Shown here: positions 9,720 to 18,870 of the stretch, piece after piece
Layout of the letters: every line of letters begins with the position of its first letter
Position numbering within the stretch: the first letter of the stretch is position 1
Source of the DNA: Rhodobacterales bacterium
Lineage (GTDB): Bacteria; Pseudomonadota; Alphaproteobacteria; Rhodobacterales; Rhodobacteraceae
Assembly (NCBI GenBank): GCA_003249215.1
Contig: QKJR01000043.1
Location: forward strand, 39,445 to 103,444
DNA: 64,000 bases
Direction of reading: 5' to 3'
Made by a program: the position numbers and the translations under genes
Notes under the pieces: generated by a model
The model's input: only the letters and a program-made list of their open reading frames with translations
Databases searched by the model: none
What the model was told of the DNA's origin: nothing

Positions 9720-10528
9720 CGCTCCCGGCCCCAGAGAAACAGGCCCTCGGCCTCGGCCGCGGCCACGGTGGCGGCCCGGTCCAGAAGCAGCACGCCCCCG
9801 GCCTCGAAGGCGATGCCGGCAAGGCCCGCTTGCGCCGCGCGCGCGACCGTCTGAGGCCCGAGCGCCGGCAGGTCGATGCGCCGGTCCTGGCCGGGCTTCG
9901 GCGCCTTGTAGAAGACGCCTTTCGCCCCCACCGGATTGGGCCGCAGACCGGCATGAAGCGCCGCGAAATCGAGCATCGCATCGGTGCCGGGCAGGGCCTC
10001 GACCGCAAGGCAGAGCCCCTGCGCCACAACCGCGCCCTGCCCCACGTCGGCCGCGCCGAGCGCCGCGACGATCTCGGCCGCGCGCGCGGCGTCCAAGGCA
10101 TCGGCCTCGGTCGGCGCGCCGCACAGCACCCCTTCGCCGGGCACCAGATCGGGCGCGATCGCATCGGCGCCGATCACCTCAAGATCCCATTCCTCGAAAA
10201 GCTCGATCACCGCGCGCAGCGTCGCATCATCGCCCGCCTGCATCGCGCCAATGAGCCGCGGCACGATCTGCGCGGTGCGCGCGTCGAACATCTCGGCCTC
10301 GAGCCGGGGCCGGCGCATGGCGCCTGCAAAACAGACGCGGGTCACGCCCCGCTCGACCAGCCCGTCGAGAAAGGGCACCAACCGCTCGATGCGGAACCGC
10401 ACCGGCTCCGCCCCGGGCACCGCCGAAGGGAAACCATCGAGCTCACAGATCAGAAGATCGGGCGCAGCCGCCGCCAGAAGCGCGGGCAGCGCGCCTTGCC
10501 CCGCGATCAGCGCCGTCAGCCCCGTCAT
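9716..10528 (-). CDS. lpxI: UDP-2,3-diacylglucosamine pyrophosphatase LpxI
   Basis: A 270-residue LpxI (DUF1009) protein, the alphaproteobacterial replacement for LpxH, which splits UDP-2,3-diacylglucosamine into lipid X and UMP. The order lpxA-lpxI-lpxB puts substrate producer and consumer on either side. The N-terminal LIAGQGALP motif, the MRRPRL segment and the C-terminal KAPKPGQDRRIDLPALG stretch are family-typical. Start ATG 10528 overlaps the lpxA stop (ATGA), and the stop overlaps the lpxB start in the same way. Confidence 0.95.
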   Translation of the reverse strand: MTGLTALIAGQGALPALLAAAAPDLLICELDGFPSAVPGAEPVRFRIERLVPFLDGLVERGVTRVCFAGAMRRPRLEAEMFDARTAQIVPRLIGAMQAGDDATLRAVIELFEEWDLEVIGADAIAPDLVPGEGVLCGAPTEADALDAARAAEIVAALGAADVGQGAVVAQGLCLAVEALPGTDAMLDFAALHAGLRPNPVGAKGVFYKAPKPGQDRRIDLPALGPQTVARAAQAGLAGIAFEAGGVLLLDRAATVAAAEAEGLFLWGRER

Positions 10529-11334
10529 CTGGGCGTCAGGAAGCTGCGGTCCGAGGGACCGAGGATGAAATCGAGCACTTCCTGCGCCATCTCGCTTTTC
10601 ACGCCCTCGTCGTTCAATTTGCGCGCCTGTTCGCGGAAATTGCCCTCGGAGAGCGCCATGTAGAGCTCGCGCAGCGCCCCGATTTCGGCCCGCGGCACCC
10701 CGCGGCGCTTGAGCCCCACGAGGTTGAGCCCCTCGAGCCCCGCCCGCGGCCCCGCGACGAGCGCATGCGGGATCACGTCGGCGGTCACCATCGAGAGCGC
10801 GCCGATGATCGCGCCGCGGCCGATGCGCACCCATTGGTGAACACCGGACAGGCCGCCGACGATCACGTCATCCTCGAGGTGGCAATGACCGGCAATGGCG
10901 ACCGAATTGACCAGGATCACCCGATCGCCGATCTGCGCATCATGCGCCACGTGGCACGACGACATGAAGAGCCCGTCATCGCCGACCTTGGTCACGCCAC
11001 CGCCGCCCTCGGTGCCCGAATTCATCGTCACATATTCGCGGATCCGGTTGCGCGCGCCGATGATCAGCTGCGTCCGCTCGCCCTTGAACTTGAGATCCTG
11101 CGGGATCTGACCGAGCGAGGCGAAGGGAAAGACCACCGTTTCGGCGCCGATCTCGGTCCAGCCGGTGACGACGACGTGCGATTTCAGCTCGACGCCTTCG
11201 GCCAGCGTGACCTCGGGGCCGACATGGCAGAAGGGACCGATCTTGACGTCCGCACCGATCGTGGCGCCCGGCTCGACCACGGCGGCGGGGTGGATCTCGG
11301 CGCTCGGATCGATCGTGCCCGGCTGAATGCTCAT
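10525..11334 (-). CDS. lpxA: Acyl-ACP--UDP-N-acetylglucosamine O-acyltransferase
   Basis: A 269-residue left-handed beta-helix acyltransferase that catalyses the first step of lipid A synthesis. Hexapeptide repeats (for example GATIGADVKIGPFC) fill the first 190 residues, the catalytic His lies in the HVAHDAQIG segment, and a helical C-terminal domain follows. It lies 4 bp after the fabZ stop, and its own stop overlaps lpxI. Length and motifs match the family. Confidence 0.96.
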   Translation of the reverse strand: MSIQPGTIDPSAEIHPAAVVEPGATIGADVKIGPFCHVGPEVTLAEGVELKSHVVVTGWTEIGAETVVFPFASLGQIPQDLKFKGERTQLIIGARNRIREYVTMNSGTEGGGGVTKVGDDGLFMSSCHVAHDAQIGDRVILVNSVAIAGHCHLEDDVIVGGLSGVHQWVRIGRGAIIGALSMVTADVIPHALVAGPRAGLEGLNLVGLKRRGVPRAEIGALRELYMALSEGNFREQARKLNDEGVKSEMAQEVLDFILGPSDRSFLTPR

Positions 11335-11338
11335 CGGC

Positions 11339-11800
11339 TCAGCCCTTCAGATCCATCATCGCGGTGAATTCCGCCTGCGCCGCAAGCTGCCCCTCGACGA
11401 AGGCCTGCCCCTCGAATTTCCAGATCTTGCCGCCGCCACGCTTGACGATGACCTTCATTTCCAGAACGTCGCCCGGCACCACCTTGCGGCGGAACTTGCA
11501 GGCGTCGATCCCCATGAAATAGGTGCCGAGCGGCTTGTCGATCACGTTGAGCGAGATGCCGACGACCACGGCCGAGGTCTGCGCCATCGCCTCGACGATC
11601 ATCACGCCGGGCATGATCGGTTCCTCGGGGAAATGGCCGGTGAAATGCGGCTCGTTGTTGGTCACGCATTTGATGCCGACCGCGCTCTCGAAGGGAACGA
11701 TGTCGCGCACCTTGTCGATGAGCAGGAAGGGATAGCGATGCGGGATGATCCGCTTGATCAGGCTCAGATCGGCAGAGGTATAGGGCGCAGGCTCGGTCAT
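11339..11800 (-). CDS. fabZ: 3-hydroxyacyl-ACP dehydratase FabZ
   Basis: A 153-residue hot-dog fold dehydratase of type II fatty acid synthesis. The active-site His lies in [12 protein letters not shown] and the Glu in EAMAQ. The start chosen is ATG 11800 (MTEPAPYTS), which has an AAGGAAG Shine-Dalgarno just upstream and gives the normal length; a longer frame to 11902 adds a non-conserved stretch. FabZ competes with LpxA for hydroxyacyl-ACP, and co-transcription of the two is common. A gap of about 120 bp separates it from skp, where lpxD sits in enterobacteria but not here. Confidence 0.96.
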   Translation of the reverse strand: MTEPAPYTSADLSLIKRIIPHRYPFLLIDKVRDIVPFESAVGIKCVTNNEPHFTGHFPEEPIMPGVMIVEAMAQTSAVVVGISLNVIDKPLGTYFMGIDACKFRRKVVPGDVLEMKVIVKRGGGKIWKFEGQAFVEGQLAAQAEFTAMMDLKG

Positions 11801-11919
11801 GGAACTTCCTTGGCAGGCGGGCACGCGGCCCGTCCGGGGATGGTCGGGGCGGAGGACCGCCCGGGCTTGAGACTTGCTAGCAACCGCAAGCCGCGATGGC
11901 AAGCTGACAGGTCGCGCGC

Positions 11920-12642
11920 TCAGTTCGCGGGCGCCTCGGGGGGCGCGGTCGGTTCGGGCAACGGGGTTTCGGGCGTGCTCTCGGGCGGTAACGTCCCGGC
12001 CTCCGTTTCCGACACGCCCCCCGGAGTGATATCGGGCGCGACCTCGGGCGCGGTCTGCGGTGCCTCGTCGCCCCCGTCCCCAAGCTCGGCATCGACGAGC
12101 GTCGCCATCTCGTCGGTGATATCGGCCTGAGCAAGGCCGCGGATCACCGTGCGCCGGTCGATCACCAGCGCCGCGCCACGCTCGGCGAGGATCCGGTCCA
12201 GAAGCGGCACCGCCGCCTCGACGAAGCCCTGCCGCTCGTCCTCGAAGCGCCGCGAGAGCGCCTGGGCCTTGGCCTTCTGCGCCGCGCGGATGCCGGTGGC
12301 GCGCTGATCGAAGGCATCGGCCTCGGTGCGGAACTCGGCGGGTGCCATCGTCGCGCGCCGCTCGGTCAGCGACTTCTCCTCGGCGATCAGATCGTCGGCG
12401 ATGCGGTTGTTCTCGGCATTGAGCGCGGAGGATTCCTGCGCGATCTCGCGCGCGACGCGCCGCCCCCAGGCGGACCGCTCGTAAAGCCGCTCCCAGTCGA
12501 GCATCAGAATGCCCGAAACCGCCTGCGGCACGCCCGGCGCGGCGGCCTGCTGCGCCGGGGCCAACCCCGGAAAGGCAACGAGCGCGGCCAGCAGAACTGC
12601 CAGAACCGCGCCCGTCGAATATGCCCCGCCCTTCGGCGTCAT
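11920..12642 (-). CDS. skp: Periplasmic chaperone Skp/OmpH family
   Basis: A 240-residue OmpH/Skp-like protein. Residues 1 to about 31 form a signal peptide ending in the PAQQA region. The body (about residues 60-170) is charged and helical, as expected for the coiled-coil arms that cage unfolded outer-membrane proteins. The last about 65 residues are a Pro/Glu/Thr-rich tail that E. coli Skp lacks; such tails are frequent in Rhodobacteraceae. It is only 4 bp from bamA, the insertase it feeds. Confidence 0.9.
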   Translation of the reverse strand: MTPKGGAYSTGAVLAVLLAALVAFPGLAPAQQAAAPGVPQAVSGILMLDWERLYERSAWGRRVAREIAQESSALNAENNRIADDLIAEEKSLTERRATMAPAEFRTEADAFDQRATGIRAAQKAKAQALSRRFEDERQGFVEAAVPLLDRILAERGAALVIDRRTVIRGLAQADITDEMATLVDAELGDGGDEAPQTAPEVAPDITPGGVSETEAGTLPPESTPETPLPEPTAPPEAPAN

Positions 12643-12646
12643 GAGC

Positions 12647-14974
12647 TCAGAACCGGCTCGAGATCGTCAGGTCGAAAGACTGCTCCTTGTCGTAGTCTTC
12701 CTTCATCAGCGCCTTCGAGAAGTTCAGCCGCAAGGGACCGATCGGCGTGGTCCAGAACAGCGATACCCCCACCGACGAACGCCAGTTCAGCCCGTCGTCG
12801 ACGGTCGCGGCGCCCGCGACATCGTCGAGCCCCCAGACCGAGCCCACGTCGAAGAAAACACCGCCATGCATGTTGTATTCTTCGGGCAGGCCGAGCGGGA
12901 ATTCGCTTTCCAGACGCAGCGCGGCGAAATACTTGCCGCCAAGCGCGTCCTGATTGGTCGCGCCGAGATCGCGCGGACCAAAGCCGTTCGATTCGAAGCC
13001 GCGGATCGCCCCATTGCCCGAGAAGCGCGACATCACCGTCGTCTGGCTGTCGCCGCGGGCATGAACCGCACCGCCCTCGAGCTCGGCGCGCAGCGTCACC
13101 TCTTCCTGCATCACCTTGCGCTCGACACGCGCGAGCGCGGTGGTGGTGATCGCCTCGACATCGCCGCCGAAGCCCTCGAAATCCTGACCGAAGCGCAGGG
13201 TCACGCCCCAGCGCGGGTCGAGCCCGGTGTTCCGGGTGTCGTAGGTATAGGTGTAGCCGACCGCCGAGGAGTTCAGCTTGCCAGCCTCGGCCTGCAGGAT
13301 CGGCGAGGAGTTGGCATCGACGTCATAAAGCTCGTTCTGACCATAGCTGTAGCGCAGCTCGAGCCGGGCATTGCGCGACACCGGGAATTCGAGCGCCGGC
13401 GAGATGCCGATCTCGCGGGTCGAGTAATCGGCGTTGTCATATTCCGAGGTGTTGTACCAGACCCGGAACTTGCCCTTGAGATCGCGCCCGAGCAGCGCCG
13501 GTTCGATGAAGGTGACCGAGTTCTGCTGGTTGTCCGAGGTGGTGGCGATCGAGAAGCCGAGATATTGCCCGCGCCCGAGGAAGTTCGATTCCTGCAGGTT
13601 GAGCGAGAGCCCGAAGCCCGCCGACTTGCCATAGCTCGCGCCGATCGAGAACGAGCCGGTGGGCTGTTCCTCGACGTTCACATCGACCACGACCTGATCG
13701 GGGGCCGAGCCCTGACGCGAGTTCACATCGGCCTTGGTGAAGAACCCGAGCGCGCGGATGCGTTCGGCCGAGTTGCGGATCTCGCGCGGGTTGAAGGGGT
13801 CGCCTTCGACCGTGTTGAACTGGCGCCGGATCACCTGATCAAGGGTGGTGTTGTTGCCCTCGATGTCGATGCGTTCCACGAAGATCCGCGGCCCGCGCAC
13901 CAGCGCGAATTCCACATCGAGCGTGCCGTCGGCCGGGTTGCGGGTCACCCGCGGATCGACGCGGACGAATTGCGCCCCGTGACGCAGCGCGAGCTCTTCC
14001 ATCCGGGTGATCGCCAGATCGACGGCATTCGGCGAATAGACCACGCCGGGGCGGATCTTGGTCTGTTTCTGGAATTCCGCGGCGTCGAGTTCGGCCACTT
14101 CCGAGACGGTGGTGATCTTGCCGAAGCGGAACTGCTGACCTTCGCGGACGTTGAAGGTCATGAAGAAGCCGTCGCGCTCGCGGGTCATTTCCGAGGAAAC
14201 GCCGGTCACCTGCACATCGACATAGCCGCGCGAGCGGTAGAAATCGGTCAGCAGCTGGCGGTCATAATCGACGCGGCCCTCGACGAAAGTGTCGCGCTGC
14301 ACGAGCTGGCGCAGCAGGCCGGCCTGTTTCGTGGCGAGCACGTTGCGCAGGCGGCGGTCGGAATAGGCGCGGTTGCCGGTGAAGGAGATCCGCTCGATCT
14401 CGGTGTTCTTGCCTTCCTTGATCTCGAAGGCGATGTCGACGCGGTTGCCGTCGCGGCGGATCACCTTGGGATCGACGCGCGCGGCCATCCGGCCGATCTC
14501 GGCATAGGCCTGGGTGATCTTGGCGGCATCGGCCTCGACGGTGGCGGGCGAATAGACCTTGCGCGACTGGGTGGCGATGATCCCGGCGAGCTGATCGTCC
14601 TTGAGCTTCTTGTTGCCCTCGAAGTTCACCACCGAGATCGTCGGATATTCCTGCACCTTGATCACAAGGGTGCCACCCTGCGGCACGATCTCGACGCTTT
14701 CGAACAGGCCCGAGCCCTGCAGCCGCTGATAGGCGTCGTTCAGCGCCCCGGCCGAGACCGTCTTGCCCTTGGCGATTCCGGCATAGGTCAGGATCGTCTG
14801 CGGCTCGATCCGCTCGTTGCCCTCGATCTTGACCGAACTGAAGGCATAGTTCTGCGCCGAGGCGAGTTGCGGAACGGCAAGGGAAGCCATTGACGCCACG
14901 AGGAAAACCGCCGCCGAGCCGCGCAGGTTCCGGCTCAGGGCGACAGACCCCGCCCGCTCAAGCCATTTGCTCAT
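12647..14974 (-). CDS. bamA: Outer membrane protein assembly factor BamA
   Basis: A 775-residue Omp85 protein that inserts beta-barrel proteins into the outer membrane. It has a signal peptide ending at ASAQ (about residue 41), five POTRA repeats to about residue 420, then the 16-strand barrel. The AIRGFESNG segment matches the conserved VRGF/Y loop motif, and the chain ends in a C-terminal phenylalanine (SSRF), the usual barrel signal. Start ATG 14974 has GGGGAG upstream. A sigma70-like promoter lies at 15012-15040, so bamA can probably be transcribed separately from rseP. Confidence 0.97.
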   Translation of the reverse strand: MSKWLERAGSVALSRNLRGSAAVFLVASMASLAVPQLASAQNYAFSSVKIEGNERIEPQTILTYAGIAKGKTVSAGALNDAYQRLQGSGLFESVEIVPQGGTLVIKVQEYPTISVVNFEGNKKLKDDQLAGIIATQSRKVYSPATVEADAAKITQAYAEIGRMAARVDPKVIRRDGNRVDIAFEIKEGKNTEIERISFTGNRAYSDRRLRNVLATKQAGLLRQLVQRDTFVEGRVDYDRQLLTDFYRSRGYVDVQVTGVSSEMTRERDGFFMTFNVREGQQFRFGKITTVSEVAELDAAEFQKQTKIRPGVVYSPNAVDLAITRMEELALRHGAQFVRVDPRVTRNPADGTLDVEFALVRGPRIFVERIDIEGNNTTLDQVIRRQFNTVEGDPFNPREIRNSAERIRALGFFTKADVNSRQGSAPDQVVVDVNVEEQPTGSFSIGASYGKSAGFGLSLNLQESNFLGRGQYLGFSIATTSDNQQNSVTFIEPALLGRDLKGKFRVWYNTSEYDNADYSTREIGISPALEFPVSRNARLELRYSYGQNELYDVDANSSPILQAEAGKLNSSAVGYTYTYDTRNTGLDPRWGVTLRFGQDFEGFGGDVEAITTTALARVERKVMQEEVTLRAELEGGAVHARGDSQTTVMSRFSGNGAIRGFESNGFGPRDLGATNQDALGGKYFAALRLESEFPLGLPEEYNMHGGVFFDVGSVWGLDDVAGAATVDDGLNWRSSVGVSLFWTTPIGPLRLNFSKALMKEDYDKEQSFDLTISSRF

Positions 14975-15011
14975 TGCCCACTCCCCGCCTCAAGAATTCT
15001 GCTTTGCACAG

Positions 15012-15040
15012 GAAGTAACTTGAAAGCCGGTCCTTGTCAA
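15012..15040 (-). promoter_or_regulatory. Predicted sigma70 promoter of bamA
   Basis: On the minus strand TTGACA (15040-15035) is followed after 17 bp by TACTTC (15017-15012), about 40 bp upstream of the bamA start. The -35 is perfect and the spacing ideal; the -10 is weak. It lies in the 240-bp gap between the small ORF and bamA. Prediction only. Confidence 0.5.
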
Positions 15041-15118
15041 AAGCCCAAGGGCCCGCAAGGCCCTGTTTGGCGCAAGTTGTTGCGTCCCGGCACGCCCCGG
15101 ATACGAAGGAGAGCGCCC

Positions 15119-15147
15119 TGCCCCTCTCGCGCGGGGGGCGAGAGGCA
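15119..15147 (-). terminator. Possible hairpin terminator after the 57-aa ORF
   Basis: CCTCTCG and CGAGAGG pair across a G-rich loop within 15122-15145, about 70 bp beyond the stop of the small ORF at 15215-15388. There is no T-tract on the minus strand, so intrinsic termination is uncertain. Confidence 0.3.
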
Positions 15148-15214
15148 GAGGTATGCAGGGAGATCAACGCCCTGAGACAGCGAAAAAGCGGCAGGATCGG
15201 AGGACCCGAGGGGC

Positions 15215-15388
15215 TCAGAGGACGTAGGGCGCGCCCATCTGCGGGCCGAACATCTCGGCCAGTTGCAGGCCGATCAGCGCCGCGCCGGTGAGTGCCACGA
15301 CGACCGCCGCCGGAACCAGAATCCGGTCGAGCATGACATCTGCCATCAGCGACAGGCCACGATAGCCTTCGGTCAGAACGAGTTGCAT
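15215..15388 (-). CDS. Small membrane protein (57 aa), function unknown
   Basis: A 57-codon ORF between rseP and bamA, same strand. I chose ATG 15388 because an excellent AAGGAGGG lies 7 nt upstream; the longer in-frame start at 15412 would place that site inside the gene. The product has an amphipathic N-terminal part and one hydrophobic segment (residues about 24-45, ILVPAAVVVALTGAALIGLQL), suggesting a single-pass inner-membrane protein. I do not recognise the family. Its place between the site-2 protease and the outer-membrane insertase makes an envelope role plausible, but that is inference. Confidence 0.6.
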   Translation of the reverse strand: MQLVLTEGYRGLSLMADVMLDRILVPAAVVVALTGAALIGLQLAEMFGPQMGAPYVL

Positions 15389-15531
15389 TTTCCGACCCTC
15401 CTTGCGGTCCATGGGCCTTTGCGGTCCACGGTTCGAGGTCTACCGCGCCATTATGGCCGAATTGGGGCGGGAATGCGGGGAAATCGGCGTTTGTGGTTAC
15501 CCGCGCCCCGGTGTCTCGGGGCTCCCAGAGC

Positions 15532-16878
15532 TCAGGGACAGAAGATGTCGTTCGACAGCCCGAAGAGCATCAGCGTGAGCACGAGCGAGAGCCCGAGCGC
15601 CATCAGCAGGTTCATCACCTTGTCCGACGGCGGCTTGCCCGCGATCCCTTCCCACAGGTGGAACATCAGATGGCCCCCGTCGAGCACCGGGATCGGGAAG
15701 AGGTTGAGGAAGCCCACCGCCGTCGACAGCACCGCGATGAACCAGATGAAATCCGGAATGCCCGATTTCGCCGCCGCCGCCGAATTCTCGGCAATGCCGA
15801 TCGCGCCATGCAGGTTGCAGGTCGAGATATTGCCCAAAATCATGTGCTTGAAGGCCGAGACCGAGGTGGTGACGATGCCCCAGACCTGCCCAGCCGCGCC
15901 AGAGACCGCCTCCCAGGGCGTGGTCATCCGGGTTTCGGGCGCGAAGACGAAACTGCCCACCGCGCCGATCAGCCAGCGGGTCTCGAAGCCGCCCTCTGGC
16001 GCGGGCGTATCGGTGCGCCGCGCCTCGAGCGTGACGTCGAAGGCCTCCGGATCGGCACCCTCGCGCCAGATCCCGAGGGTGAGCGGGCTGCCCTCGGCCG
16101 CCTTCACCTTCGCCTGCAGATCGGCAAAGCGCCAGATCGGCGCGCCGTCGATCGTTGTGATCACGTCTCCCGCCTCGAGCCCCGCCGCATAGGCCGCCGA
16201 TTGCGGGGTCACCGCCGCGAGCCGCGCGGGGTAAAGTTGCGGGCCGTCCACCGTCGCCTCGGCCCCATCGCGCAGCACGCGATAGCTCAGCCATTCGGTC
16301 GAGGGCAGATCTTCGACCAGCGCATTCAGCGCCGCATAATCCGGCGTGTCATGGCCCTCGACGCCGAGGATCAGATCGCCCTGACGCAGCTCGCCCGCGC
16401 CACCGGGCAGCGCCACGACGCGGCCCACGGTCGGCGCATCGACCGCGGTGCCGGTCCACATCATAAGACCCGCAAAGACCGCAATCGACAGGATGAAGTT
16501 GAAGACCGGGCCCGCGGCCACGGTCGCCGCCCGCGCCCAGAGCGGCGCGCCATGCATCGTGTGGCGGCGCTCCTCGGCGCTGAGCTCGGCCATCGCCTCG
16601 GTATCGGCGCCCGCCGAGGCGGCATTGGCATCGCCCAGAAATTTCACATAGCCACCGAGCGGAAAGGCCGCGACCTGCCAGCGGGTGCCGCGCTTGTCGA
16701 CCCGGCTGAAGAGCTTGGGCCCGAAGCCCAGCGAGAAGACCTCGGCCTTGATCCCCGACCAGCGCCCGACGATGTAATGACCGTATTCATGCACCGTCAC
16801 GATGATCGACAGCGCGATGATGAAGACGACGACGGTATAGATGGCCGTGCCGAAACCGGCGAGAATCTCCAAGGTCAA
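15532..16878 (-). CDS. rseP: Site-2 zinc metalloprotease RseP
   Basis: A 448-residue intramembrane protease. HEYGH near residue 30 is the zinc-binding HExxH in the first transmembrane helix, a PDZ domain occupies the middle, and LNLFPIPVLDGGHL near the C-terminus supplies the third ligand. The first in-frame start is TTG 16878, overlapping the dxr stop (TTGA). A second TTG two codons later (16872) has AAGGA at a better distance (7 nt), so the true N-terminus may be two residues shorter. It cleaves anti-sigma factors and leftover signal peptides in the inner membrane. Confidence 0.95.
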   Translation of the reverse strand: MTLEILAGFGTAIYTVVVFIIALSIIVTVHEYGHYIVGRWSGIKAEVFSLGFGPKLFSRVDKRGTRWQVAAFPLGGYVKFLGDANAASAGADTEAMAELSAEERRHTMHGAPLWARAATVAAGPVFNFILSIAVFAGLMMWTGTAVDAPTVGRVVALPGGAGELRQGDLILGVEGHDTPDYAALNALVEDLPSTEWLSYRVLRDGAEATVDGPQLYPARLAAVTPQSAAYAAGLEAGDVITTIDGAPIWRFADLQAKVKAAEGSPLTLGIWREGADPEAFDVTLEARRTDTPAPEGGFETRWLIGAVGSFVFAPETRMTTPWEAVSGAAGQVWGIVTTSVSAFKHMILGNISTCNLHGAIGIAENSAAAAKSGIPDFIWFIAVLSTAVGFLNLFPIPVLDGGHLMFHLWEGIAGKPPSDKVMNLLMALGLSLVLTLMLFGLSNDIFCP

Positions 16879-18047
16879 ATCCTTCCCTGCGCAATGCGAT
16901 CGGTGGCGAGGCGGCGCGTCTCGGCATCCGCGCCCAGCACGTTATCGAGGCTGATCGCGGCATTTCCAAGGCCTTGGCGCGATGACATCTCCGAGAGCAC
17001 GCCCTCGACCAGACGGCCCATGTCGAGAAAACCGATCCGCCCGGCGATGAAGCCGTCGAGCGCAGCCTCCTTGGCGGCGTTGAAGACCGCGCCCGCAAGG
17101 CCGCCGATCGCCATCACCTCGCGCGCGAGCCGCAGCGCGGGGAAGCGGTCCTCGTCGGGGGCGCGGAAGGTCAGGCGGCCGATCTGCGCCAGATCGAGCC
17201 GCGCGACGGGCAGATCGCGGCGCTCTGGCCAGTTCAGCGCATAGCCGATCGCGTGACGCATGTCGGGTGCGCCCAGATGCGCCATCAGCGCGCCATCGGC
17301 AAAGCCCACCAGCGCATGGACAAGGCTCTCGGGGTGCACGAGCACCTCGATCTTCTCCGGCGCGATGCCGAAGAATTCCCGGGTTTCAATGACTTCCAGC
17401 GCCTTGTTGAACATCGAGGCAGAATCGATCGTGATCCGCTGACCCATCGCCCAGTTCGGATGGGTCGAGGCCTCGGCCACGGTGGCGAGCGCCAGTTTCT
17501 CGCGCGGCCAGTCGCGGAAGGCGCCCCCGGACGCGGTGATGATCACCCGTTCGACCGCCGAGATATCCTCGCCGACGAGCGCCTGAAACACCGCCGAATG
17601 CTCGCTGTCGACGGGCAGGATGCGCGCGCCATGCCGCGCCGCCTCGGCCATCAACAAGGGCCCAGCGGTCACGAGCGATTCCTTGTTGGCGAGCGCCAGC
17701 GTCGTGCCCTGCGCCAGCGCCGCGAACCCGGGCGCGAGCCCCGCGGCGCCCACGATCGCGCTCATGATCCAGTCGGCCGGACGTCCGGCCGCCTCGATCA
17801 GCGCCGCGGCCCCCGCCGCCGCCTCGATCCCCGAACCGTGGAGTGCGGCACGCAGCGCGGCCAGGCAGTCGTCATGCGCGGTCACCGCAATCTCGGCACG
17901 ATGCGCGCGCGCCTGAGAAGCCAGCAGATCGACATTGCGACCACCGGTCAGTGCCACGACCTCGAACTCCCCGGGCCGCCGCGCGATCAGATCGAGCGTA
18001 TTGACCCCGATGGAGCCGGTGGAGCCGAAAACCGTAACCTTGCGCAT
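16875..18047 (-). CDS. dxr: 1-deoxy-D-xylulose-5-phosphate reductoisomerase
   Basis: A 390-residue enzyme of the MEP isoprenoid pathway that converts DXP to MEP with NADPH. The GSTGSIG nucleotide motif is at the N-terminus, and HPNWAMGQRITIDSASMFNK lies in the catalytic domain. I chose ATG 18047, giving MRKVTVFGSTGS and the usual length; the longer frame to 18074 runs over the cdsA stop. It is 13 bp after cdsA and overlaps rseP. It supplies the precursor for UppS encoded upstream in the operon. Confidence 0.96.
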   Translation of the reverse strand: MRKVTVFGSTGSIGVNTLDLIARRPGEFEVVALTGGRNVDLLASQARAHRAEIAVTAHDDCLAALRAALHGSGIEAAAGAAALIEAAGRPADWIMSAIVGAAGLAPGFAALAQGTTLALANKESLVTAGPLLMAEAARHGARILPVDSEHSAVFQALVGEDISAVERVIITASGGAFRDWPREKLALATVAEASTHPNWAMGQRITIDSASMFNKALEVIETREFFGIAPEKIEVLVHPESLVHALVGFADGALMAHLGAPDMRHAIGYALNWPERRDLPVARLDLAQIGRLTFRAPDEDRFPALRLAREVMAIGGLAGAVFNAAKEAALDGFIAGRIGFLDMGRLVEGVLSEMSSRQGLGNAAISLDNVLGADAETRRLATDRIAQGRI

Positions 18048-18060
18048 TCCGCCCGTCCGT

Positions 18061-18870
18061 TCAGAGGCCGCCAAACGGCAGCCGCATCAGTTTCATCACG
18101 ACGAGCAGGAAGACCACCGCGCCGATCAGCGCATCGAACCGGTCGAGCACGCCGCCATGGCCCGGGATCAGGTTCGAGCTGTCCTTGACGCCCATCCGCC
18201 GCTTGATCGCGCTTTCGGCGATGTCGCCCATCTGCCCGGCGAAGGCCACGAGCGGCGAGAGCCAGACGAGATCCCAGCCGCCCCAGCCGAGCGCGGCAAA
18301 GCCCGCGCCGATCCCCACCGCGCCGATCCAGCCGGCAACCGTGCCCGACCATGTCTTCTTCGGGCTGATCGCGGGCCAGAATTTCGGACCGCCGATCGCG
18401 CGGCCGGCAAAATAGCCCGCCACATCCGAAACGACGACGATCGAGACGATCCAGAGGATCACCATCGCGCTCGCGTCAAGCCGCAGCAGGATCAGCCCAT
18501 AGCCCGAGGCCATCACCGCAAAGGCATAGGCGGCAAAGACACCGCGGTCGCGCCGCGGCAGGGCCGCGCCGATCACCACCGGGATCAGCAGTGCCCAGCG
18601 GGCCGGCGCCGAGGGCGCGACGAGCGCCCCCGCCGTGACCAGCGCCGCGAGTGCCCCGAGCCAGAGCGCATGGCGCCGCCCCGTGGCATCGACCGCGGTC
18701 ATCACCGCCAGTTCCCAGATCATCAGCCCCGAAACCACGACCGCGAGCAGGCCAAAAGCCATGCCGCCCCACCAGATGGTGAAGGCACCAACCGCGACCA
18801 TCGCGAGCCCCGAGAGCACCCGCGCCCGCAGATCGCCCCAGCGCGCGCCCTGAGCGCCACTCGCACTCAT
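18061..18870 (-). CDS. cdsA: Phosphatidate cytidylyltransferase
   Basis: A 269-residue multi-pass membrane enzyme making CDP-diacylglycerol from phosphatidate and CTP. The C-terminal signature is clear: SDVAGYFAGRAIGG, SPKKTWSGTVAG and GHGGVLDRFDAL. ATG 18870 overlaps the uppS stop (ATGA) and is preferred over the longer frame to 18951, which only reads through uppS. Several hydrophobic helices lie between residues 15 and 140. Confidence 0.95.
   Translation of the reverse strand: MSASGAQGARWGDLRARVLSGLAMVAVGAFTIWWGGMAFGLLAVVVSGLMIWELAVMTAVDATGRRHALWLGALAALVTAGALVAPSAPARWALLIPVVIGAALPRRDRGVFAAYAFAVMASGYGLILLRLDASAMVILWIVSIVVVSDVAGYFAGRAIGGPKFWPAISPKKTWSGTVAGWIGAVGIGAGFAALGWGGWDLVWLSPLVAFAGQMGDIAESAIKRRMGVKDSSNLIPGHGGVLDRFDALIGAVVFLLVVMKLMRLPFGGL

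Noticed and set aside
12509..14893. 794-codon plus-strand frame opposite bamA
   Set aside because: Antisense shadow of bamA; the minus-strand protein has signal peptide, POTRA and barrel features, and the plus-strand frame has none.
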